A stretch of 5,492 bases of DNA from BS750m-G62 sp964577175 (GTDB lineage Bacteria; Planctomycetota; Phycisphaerae; FEN-1346): contig CAZNYC010000196.1 of NCBI GenBank assembly GCA_964577175.1, positions 1-5,492 of the forward strand, given 5' to 3'. The notes under the pieces are model-generated. The model searched no databases. It was not told the DNA's origin and worked only from the letters and a program-made list of their open reading frames with translations. The position numbers were made by a program, and so were the translations under genes. Each line of letters starts with the position of its first letter. Within the stretch, counting starts at the first letter, position 1. Below, piece after piece: positions 1 through 4,055 of the stretch.

Positions 1-20
1 CAAGCAATCCGTGGCACCGG
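1..20. repeat. Hairpin repeat, partial copy A cut by window edge
   Basis: CAAGCAATCCGTGGCACCGG at 1-20 is identical to 43-62. It is the right half of the same hairpin repeat; its left stem arm would lie before the window. The two copies are 42 bases apart, suggesting a short tandem array that may continue leftward. Confidence 0.8.
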
Positions 21-30
21 CGATGTCAGG

Positions 31-60
31 CGCACGGATTGGCAAGCAATCCGTGGCACC
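31..60. repeat. CACGGATTG/CAATCCGTG hairpin repeat, copy B
   Basis: CACGGATTG (33-41) and CAATCCGTG (47-55) form a perfect 9-bp stem around a 5-base loop, followed by GCACC. The 30-base unit 31-60 recurs at 2246-2275 with one mismatch. It sits just downstream of the TatD-rSAM stop codon, so it would form a hairpin at the 3' end of that leftward transcript. No T-tract follows on that strand, so it is not a classical terminator. Confidence 0.85.
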
Positions 61-66
61 GGGTGT

Positions 67-1461
67 CTACCCCACCGCGTTATACTCCCGCACGCCGAAC
101 GGGACGCCCAGGTCCTGCTCCGCCAGCCGCCGCACGGGCGCCAGGTCCAGGCCGGGGACGGCGACGGCCGTGGCGCGGACCTCCGGAATCTTCCCCTTGC
201 ATGCCCGAATGAAGTCGCACGTCGCCTCGAACGCGTTCGGAATCGTCGGGGCGCACAGCCGCGCGTACGTGGCGGCGTCGGCGGCGTTCAGGCTGACGCT
301 GACCGTATCCACCAGGCCCGCCAGGTCGCCGGTGATGTCGCGCCCCGCGACCGCGGAGCCGTGCCCGTTCGTATCGAGCCGCACCGCGAGGCCCCACCGG
401 CGTTTGACCTCGCGGGCCACGCGCTTCAGGACGTCCAGCCGCAGCGTCGGCTCCCCGAAGCCGCAGAAGACGACCTCGGTGTAGTTCTCGGGCCGGGCGG
501 CCTCCAGGGCCTCGACGATCTCGTGGACCTCCGGCTCGCGCTCGAGGCGCAAATCGTGTCCCTTGACGACGAGGTCCGGTTCGTCGGCGGCCCGGGGGCA
601 GAAGGTGCACGCGCTCGTGCACCGGTTCGTCAGGTTGACGTACAGGCTGCGGCGGATGGGGTAGACGACGGTGCGGTCGCCCTCGGCGAGAGGCAGGCCG
701 AACAGGCGGGAGGCGTTTCGCCGCGTGATCCGACGCACGTCGTTCTCCGACAGGCCCCGCACCTCGGCCAGGCACCGGATGACGTGCACGACGAATGCCG
801 GCTCGTTCGTCTTGCCGCGCATCGGCACGGGGGCGCAGTACGGGGCGTCGGTCTCGACGAGCAGGCGTTCCAGGGGCACGCGGCGGGCGGCGTCGCGGAC
901 GGTCTCGGACTTCGGGAACGTGGCGATGCCGCTGAAGGAGACGTGGAACCCGCGGGCGAGCGCCTCGGCGGCGAACTCGGGCGTCCCCGTAAAGCAGTGG
1001 AACACGCCGCGCGGCAGACGGTCGGCGGCGTCGAGGACCGAGAGGGTGTCGGCGTCGGCCTCGCGGGAATGGATCACGAGGGGCAGGTTCCGCTCGGCGG
1101 CCAGGCGAACGCCCGCCGCGAAGACCTGCCGCTGGGCCGGGCGGGGCGAGTGCTCGTAATGGTAATCCAGGCCGAACTCGCCCAGGGCGACGACCTCCGG
1201 CCGCCCGGACACCTCCTCCAGCACGGGCCAGTCGACGGCCTTGATCCGGGCGGCCACGTGCGGATGGAACCCGACGGCGGCATGGAGCATGGGCTCGCGG
1301 CGGGCCAGTTCCGCCACCCGCCCCGCCTCGCCCGGCTCCGCGCCGACGGTGATGACGGCATCGAGCGCCGCGGCGCGGGCGCGGTCCAGGACGGCCGCCA
1401 GGTCGTCCGCGAGGCGGGCGTCGGTCAGATGGGCGTGGCTGTCGATGGCGGGGGAGGGCAT
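67..1461 (-). CDS. TatD-family metallohydrolase fused to a TatD-associated radical SAM domain
   Basis: A 464-residue two-domain protein. Residues 1 to about 256 form a complete TatD amidohydrolase-type barrel: DSHAHL (D7, H9, H11), GEFGLDYH with E95, H131 in VIHSREA, H155 in FHCFTG, and D205 in ETDAP. All expected metal ligands are present, so this half should be an active metal-dependent phosphoesterase; TatD proteins are 3'-5' exonucleases or DNases in characterised cases. After a short linker, residues about 270-464 carry a compact radical SAM domain with the CxxxCxxC cluster motif at C281, C285 and C288 (bases 598-621) and a GFGEP segment at 334-338 for SAM binding. It resembles the radical SAM family I remember as TatD-associated, found beside or fused to TatD; its substrate is unknown to me. 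The ATG at 1461 sits just before the DxHxH motif, as usual for TatD, but no clear Shine-Dalgarno precedes it; the leader is heptanucleotide repeat. It lies 84 bases behind yraN on the same strand, probably in one operon. Confidence 0.93.
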   Translation of the reverse strand: MPSPAIDSHAHLTDARLADDLAAVLDRARAAALDAVITVGAEPGEAGRVAELARREPMLHAAVGFHPHVAARIKAVDWPVLEEVSGRPEVVALGEFGLDYHYEHSPRPAQRQVFAAGVRLAAERNLPLVIHSREADADTLSVLDAADRLPRGVFHCFTGTPEFAAEALARGFHVSFSGIATFPKSETVRDAARRVPLERLLVETDAPYCAPVPMRGKTNEPAFVVHVIRCLAEVRGLSENDVRRITRRNASRLFGLPLAEGDRTVVYPIRRSLYVNLTNRCTSACTFCPRAADEPDLVVKGHDLRLEREPEVHEIVEALEAARPENYTEVVFCGFGEPTLRLDVLKRVAREVKRRWGLAVRLDTNGHGSAVAGRDITGDLAGLVDTVSVSLNAADAATYARLCAPTIPNAFEATCDFIRACKGKIPEVRATAVAVPGLDLAPVRRLAEQDLGVPFGVREYNAVG

Positions 1462-1467
1462 AAAAGC

Positions 1468-1542
1468 AGTCCAAAGTCAGAACGGCAGTCCAAAGTCCAA
1501 AGTCAGAACCAAAGGACCAAATGACGAATGACCAGTGACAGC
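1468..1542. repeat. Degenerate heptanucleotide repeat tract
   Basis: The gap between yraN and TatD-rSAM reads as about ten successive 7-base units, such as AGTCCAA, AGTCAGA, GACCAAA, TGACGAA and TGACCAG, with one 5-base unit at 1482-1486. AGTCCAAAGTCAGAAC occurs exactly at 1468-1483 and again at 1494-1509. The tract is much richer in A than its surroundings. It resembles the short tandemly repeated repetitive heptamers known from cyanobacteria in style, not in sequence. Confidence 0.8.
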
Positions 1543-1545
1543 CTT

Positions 1546-1995
1546 TCAAAGCAGTTTGCCCTGGTGGTCGAACGCCCCCGGATAGTGCCGCACGTCCGGC
1601 CGGCCCCGGCCGTCGGCGGGGAAGCGGACGGCGATGACGTCGAAGCGGACGGCCTCGCCGCCGGCCCGGCGCTGGGCCAGAAACGTCTTGGCGGCCGAGG
1701 CCACGCGGCGGCGCTTGCGCCGGGTGACCGTCGCCTCGGGCTCGACCACCGCGTCCTCGTTCTCGGCGAGGCGGCGGCTGCGGACCTCGACGAAACAGAC
1801 CGTGCCGCCGGCCTTCTCGCGGGCCACCAGGTCCACCTCGCCCTGCCGGCAGGTGACGTTGCGGGCGAGGATGCGGTACCCGTGCCGCTTCAGATACCGT
1901 TCGGCGGCCCGTTCGCCGCGGCGGCCGGTCCGCTGGCGGGCGGTCTCGGGACCGTCGCCGGCGCCGCGCCGGAGGAAGTCGAACAGGCCGGCCAT
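1546..1995 (-). CDS. yraN: YraN/UPF0102 family putative endonuclease-like protein
   Basis: This 149-residue protein matches the YraN (UPF0102) family, small proteins with a restriction-endonuclease-like fold whose biological role is not settled. Visible family hallmarks are the N-terminal GxxGE segment (about residues 24-28) followed by AAERYLKRHGYRILARN, the GEVDLVA motif (E53, D55), the VEVR strand (E70 to R72), and RFDVIAV (117-123) near the C terminus. D55 and E70 correspond to the acidic catalytic pair of the fold. The usual lysine of the ExK motif is arginine here, which may alter or weaken catalysis. The protein is somewhat longer than typical family members because of a roughly 20-residue N-terminal extension and a C-terminal tail. 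The ATG at 1995 is preceded by a G-rich stretch (GGGGGGCG, about 6 bases upstream) that may act as a weak ribosome binding site. It is the first gene of a leftward pair with TatD-rSAM. No convincing promoter was found for it. Confidence 0.9.
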   Translation of the reverse strand: MAGLFDFLRRGAGDGPETARQRTGRRGERAAERYLKRHGYRILARNVTCRQGEVDLVAREKAGGTVCFVEVRSRRLAENEDAVVEPEATVTRRKRRRVASAAKTFLAQRRAGGEAVRFDVIAVRFPADGRGRPDVRHYPGAFDHQGKLL

Positions 1996-2020
1996 CGCGT
2001 CGCCCCCCGTTACACCGTGA

Positions 2021-2122
2021 TGTCATCCTGAGCGGAGCGAAGGATCTCGCCGTGAAACACGGCAAGAAGGCCACGACCACGGCGAGATTCTCCGTCGGCC
2101 ATACGGCCTGCTCAGAATGACA
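2021..2122. repeat. Imperfect palindromic intergenic element 1, possibly MITE- or REP-like
   Basis: The ends are inverted: TGTCATCCTGAGC (2021-2033) against GCTCAGAATGACA (2110-2122), 12 of 13 bases pairing. An inner perfect 11-bp arm pairs ATCTCGCCGTG (2044-2054) with CACGGCGAGAT (2078-2088). Local hairpins lie within: GCCGTG/CACGGC around AAA (2049-2063) and GGCC/GGCC around ATAC (2097-2108). No coding capacity is seen. It occupies the divergent region between yraN and the lipoprotein gene. Ends of the TGTCAT-CTGAGC type recur in dispersed elements of many bacterial genomes, from general knowledge. Confidence 0.8.
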
Positions 2123-2183
2123 GCGTCTTGTCTTTGCCTCGTCCGGGGATTCTAGCGGCCGGCGGCCTCGCGGGCAAGGTGCC

Positions 2184-2211
2184 TTGCGGCCGGAGGGTCA
2201 GATGGTATGCT
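2184..2211 (+). promoter_or_regulatory. Candidate sigma-70-type promoter for the lipoprotein gene
   Basis: TTGCGG (2184-2189) and TATGCT (2206-2211) are separated by 16 bases and lie about 90 bases before the ATG at 2301. The -10 is preceded by GG. A near-palindrome GCAAGG-TG-CCTTGC (2174-2187) overlaps the -35. The match to consensus is moderate. Confidence 0.4.
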
Positions 2212-2217
2212 GGTGAG

Positions 2218-2275
2218 GGTGCCGGGTGCCACCCGGCGCGCGAGACGCACGGATTGACAAGCAATCCGTGGCACC
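2218..2275. repeat. Hairpin repeat, copy C, with an adjoining palindrome
   Basis: Positions 2246-2275 match 31-60 except for one base in the loop. Stem arms are 2248-2256 and 2262-2270. Directly upstream is a second hairpin, GCCGGGTG and CACCCGGC separated by one base (2221-2237). The whole block begins with GGTGCC (2218-2223) and ends with GGCACC (2270-2275), so it may be one inverted-repeat-bounded unit. It lies between a candidate promoter and the ribosome binding site of the lipoprotein gene and would be part of its 5' leader. Confidence 0.75.
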
Positions 2276-2281
2276 TGCGCC

Positions 2282-2288
2282 GGAGAGG
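2282..2288 (+). promoter_or_regulatory. Ribosome binding site deciding the lipoprotein start
   Basis: GGAGAGG ends 12 bases before the ATG at 2301. The spacing is a little long, but together with the signal peptide that begins at this ATG it supports 2301 over the upstream GTG at 2226. Confidence 0.6.
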
Positions 2289-2300
2289 TTTCGCGACACG

Positions 2301-3506
2301 ATGCCCCGCGCGCTTGCCATCCTGCTCCTCGTCCTCCCCGCCGCGGTCGGAGGCTGCGGCTGGTTCGAGCCGCCGCCGGTCCTGGAGACGGACTTCGAGG
2401 CCGACCCCGTCGCGGCCGGGTGGAGGCTCCGGGCCGCGCCCGGCACCGTCCCGGACGGCGCGTGGACGGGCGGCGGGGCGGCCGGGTCGCGGTGTCTGCG
2501 GATCGGCCGCGGCTACTGGCAGTCGCCCGCCGTGCCCGTCGAGCCGCTGGCGTACTACCGCCTGCGGTTCCGCTCCGCGGCGTCCGAGGAAGGGGCCTGG
2601 GCGGCGGTCTTCGAGGGCGCGGCCGGCGAGGCCGTCGCGGCCGGGTGCTACGACAGCCTCTATGCCCCGACGCGCTGGGACGAGACGACCGTCTGCCTCC
2701 GCGCCCATGCCGAGGCGGCCCGCATGCACCTGCGGTTCGAGGCGGCCGGCGCCCCCGTGGCCGTCGACGACGTCCGACTCGCGCCCGTCGATGCCGAGGA
2801 GGTGGCGGCCTGGGCCGACGCCGTCTACGCCACTCTCCCGCCGCTGGCGCAGGAGCCGCCGGCCGACCGGCACCGGTACCTGCCTCGCACGATGGCGGCG
2901 CTGGCCGCAGGCGAGACGGTGCGGGTGGTCGTCCTGGGCGACTCGATCGCCAACGACCTCTCGCACAGCCTGTTCGAGGTGCTCGTGGCCCGCGCCTGGC
3001 CGGGCGCGCCCCCGGAGGTCGTCACGAGCGTCCGCAGCGGGACGGGGTGCGAGTGGTACCGCGAGGGCGACCGCCTCCGCGCCTGCGCCCTGCGGCACGG
3101 GCCGGACCTGGTGATGATCGCGGGCATCAGCCACGGGTGCGACGCCGAGGCCGTCCGCGACTGCGTCCGCTGGATACGGGCCGCCGGCGACGCCGACGTG
3201 TGGGTCCTCTCGGGGGCGGTGGCGTCGCCCGCGTGGATGCAGGGGAACATGCAGGCCCGCACCGGCCTGCCGGCGGCGGTGGTGGCGGAGGTCTTCCGCG
3301 GCTGGCCGGAGCGGCTCGGCGCCATGTGCGCCGAGGAGAAGGTGGAATACCTGGACCTCAGGGCGGCGTGGGAGACGTACCTGGCGGCCTCGCCGCGCCC
3401 GCGGGCGTGGTACCAGCGCGACGCCGTCCACGCCAACACGCGGGGCAAGCAGATCCTCGCGCGCATCCTGGCGGCGTACCTGGGGCCGAAGGAGGCCGAG
3501 CCGTGA
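2301..3506 (+). CDS. Lipoprotein SGNH/GDSL-type hydrolase with N-terminal beta-sandwich domain
   Basis: A 401-residue predicted lipoprotein. The N terminus MPRALAILLLVLPAAVGGC is a short signal peptide ending in a VGGC lipobox, so C19 is probably lipidated. Residues about 27-163 alternate short strands and end in VAVDDVRLAPV, the pattern of a galactose-binding-like or CBM-like jelly roll. Residues about 205-395 look like an SGNH hydrolase: VVVLGDS gives the nucleophile S215, and DAVH at 374-377 gives the catalytic Asp and His. The block II region is SGTGC (246-250); where block III normally has GxND the protein has GISHG (275-279), so the Asn is not obvious. The architecture resembles bacterial carbohydrate esterases that join a beta-sandwich to SGNH, so deacetylation of a glycan at the cell envelope is a reasonable but unproven role. 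I chose the ATG at 2301 because it begins the signal peptide and follows GGAGAGG; the upstream GTG at 2226 would translate repeat DNA. Confidence 0.87.
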   Translation: MPRALAILLLVLPAAVGGCGWFEPPPVLETDFEADPVAAGWRLRAAPGTVPDGAWTGGGAAGSRCLRIGRGYWQSPAVPVEPLAYYRLRFRSAASEEGAWAAVFEGAAGEAVAAGCYDSLYAPTRWDETTVCLRAHAEAARMHLRFEAAGAPVAVDDVRLAPVDAEEVAAWADAVYATLPPLAQEPPADRHRYLPRTMAALAAGETVRVVVLGDSIANDLSHSLFEVLVARAWPGAPPEVVTSVRSGTGCEWYREGDRLRACALRHGPDLVMIAGISHGCDAEAVRDCVRWIRAAGDADVWVLSGAVASPAWMQGNMQARTGLPAAVVAEVFRGWPERLGAMCAEEKVEYLDLRAAWETYLAASPRPRAWYQRDAVHANTRGKQILARILAAYLGPKEAEP

Positions 3507-3518
3507 TGACGCTCTCGC

Positions 3519-3706
3519 GATGTCATCTCGACCGAGGCGCCGGCCGAGCGGGAGCGAGGCCGGCGGCGAGCGGAGAGATCTCGCCTTGAACGGCAGGCAG
3601 CAGGCAATGGGCATTCGGCAACAGGCAACGGCCACGACGACGCCCACGACCACGGCGAGGTCCCTCGGCTCGTCCCGGTGCGCCGGGACTCGCTCGGGAT
3701 GACATC
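3519..3706. repeat. Imperfect palindromic intergenic element 2, related to element 1
   Basis: The ends GATGTCATCTCGACCG (3519-3534) and the complement of 3691-3706 agree at 14 of 16 bases. The left arm contains an 8-bp perfect stem (3538-3545 with 3558-3565), the right arm a 7-bp stem with a TGCG loop (3672-3678 with 3683-3689). An inner GATCTCGCC arm (3577-3585) pairs with GGCGAGGTC (3654-3662), with one G-T pair. It shares CCACGACCACGGCGAG with element 1 (3644-3659 and 2071-2086) and the GATCTCGCC motif, so both belong to one family. It fills most of the spacer after the lipoprotein gene. No T-tract terminator is visible. Confidence 0.78.
3590..3631. repeat. Heptanucleotide repeat tract inside element 2
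   Basis: Five successive 7-base units of the form GCANNNG run from 3597 to 3631: GCAGCAG, GCAATGG, GCATTCG, and two of the GCAAC type, preceded by a partial unit. Element 1 has no such tract at the matching place, between its GATCTCGCC and CCACGACCACGG motifs, which suggests insertion or expansion within element 2. Confidence 0.72.
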
Positions 3707-3746
3707 GGGGCGGGTTCGGGCGGGCCCCGCCGGCCTGGATTTTGGG

Positions 3747-3774
3747 TTGCATCCCCTTGCCGCAAGGGTATACT
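3747..3774 (+). promoter_or_regulatory. Candidate sigma-70-type promoter for tRNA-Gly and possibly tig
   Basis: TTGCAT (3747-3752) and TATACT (3769-3774) are separated by 16 bases. The -10 matches five of six consensus bases, and initiation near 3781 would leave a leader of about 55 bases before the tRNA. The spacer contains a perfect inverted repeat, CCCTTG-CCG-CAAGGG (3754-3768). Confidence 0.6.
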
Positions 3775-3834
3775 TGAACGCCTGAGGTGGTCGGCGGGCC
3801 CGCAAGGGTGGTCCCGGCCTCGCCAGGGCAGCGA

Positions 3835-3909
3835 GCGGGCGTAGCTCAGGGGTAGAGCGCAACGTTGCCAACGTTGATGTCGTGGGTTCAAATCCCATCG
3901 CCCGCTCCA
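3835..3909 (+). tRNA. tRNA-Gly(GCC), CCA encoded
   Basis: A full cloverleaf can be folded by eye. The acceptor stem is GCGGGCG (3835-3841) with CGCCCGC (3899-3905). The D arm is GCTC/GAGC around AGGGGTA. The anticodon stem CAACG/CGTTG encloses the loop TTGCCAA, with anticodon GCC at 3867-3869, which reads GGC and GGT glycine codons. The T arm is GTGGG/CCCAT around TTCAAAT, with one G-U closing pair. The discriminator base is T3906, the bacterial norm for glycine tRNA, and CCA is encoded at 3907-3909. Length is 72 bases plus CCA. A candidate promoter lies at 3747-3774 and a probable intrinsic terminator at 3950-3975. Confidence 0.97.
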
Positions 3910-3949
3910 TTCGGATGGCTGCGACAGCGGCTCGGCGACGACCGCGGTA

Positions 3950-3975
3950 CGGGTCCGCAGGAGCCCGCTTTTTTT
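3950..3975 (+). terminator. Probable intrinsic terminator after tRNA-Gly
   Basis: CGGGTCC (3950-3956) pairs with GGA (3960-3962) and CCCG (3964-3967) around a GCA loop, leaving one bulged G at 3963. One base later comes a run of seven T (3969-3975), the only such run in this GC-rich window. It lies 40 bases after the tRNA CCA and 80 bases before tig, so it would end tRNA transcription or attenuate entry into tig. Confidence 0.65.
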
Positions 3976-4039
3976 ATGGGACTCCGCCACGGGGCGGGAG
4001 ACGGCGGACCGACGAGGGCGGCCGCGCCGGACGAGAAGC

Positions 4040-4045
4040 GAGGAG
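4040..4045 (+). promoter_or_regulatory. Ribosome binding site deciding the trigger factor start
   Basis: GAGGAG lies ten bases before the ATG at 4056. It fixes the start there and excludes the longer in-frame reading that would begin inside the tRNA. Confidence 0.75.
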
Positions 4046-4055
4046 CGGTGCACGC

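Noticed and set aside
33..55. Intrinsic terminator for TatD-rSAM
   Set aside because: The hairpin is good but no T-tract follows on the minus strand, and the same hairpin occurs upstream of a gene, so a repeat is the better call.
1..62. CRISPR array suggested by the 42-base spaced repeats
   Set aside because: Only two copies, the intervening sequence is itself part of the palindromic unit, a third copy stands alone elsewhere, and no cas gene is present.
361..1524. A 387-codon plus-strand open frame opposite TatD-rSAM
   Set aside because: It is antisense to a well-supported gene, shows no recognisable motif, and runs into the heptanucleotide tract.
80..2080. A 666-codon minus-strand open frame spanning both leftward genes
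   Set aside because: It overlaps TatD-rSAM and YraN in another frame, and its Arg/Pro/Gly-rich translation is typical of shadow frames in GC-rich DNA. The two genes it overlaps have clear family motifs.
2226..2300. Upstream GTG start for the lipoprotein
   Set aside because: It would translate the hairpin repeat and bury the signal peptide. The ATG at 2301 starts the signal peptide.
2112..3752. A 546-codon minus-strand open frame opposite the lipoprotein gene
   Set aside because: It spans the gene, both palindromic elements' edges and the promoter region, and its Arg-rich translation matches no family.
3907..3918. Small hairpin CCAT-TCGG-ATGG that could mask the tRNA CCA end
   Set aside because: A 4-bp stem is too short to support as a feature and is expected often by chance.
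3882..4055. Longer trigger factor starting inside the tRNA
   Set aside because: It would translate tRNA-Gly and the terminator. The ATG at 4056 has a ribosome binding site and begins the conserved N terminus.
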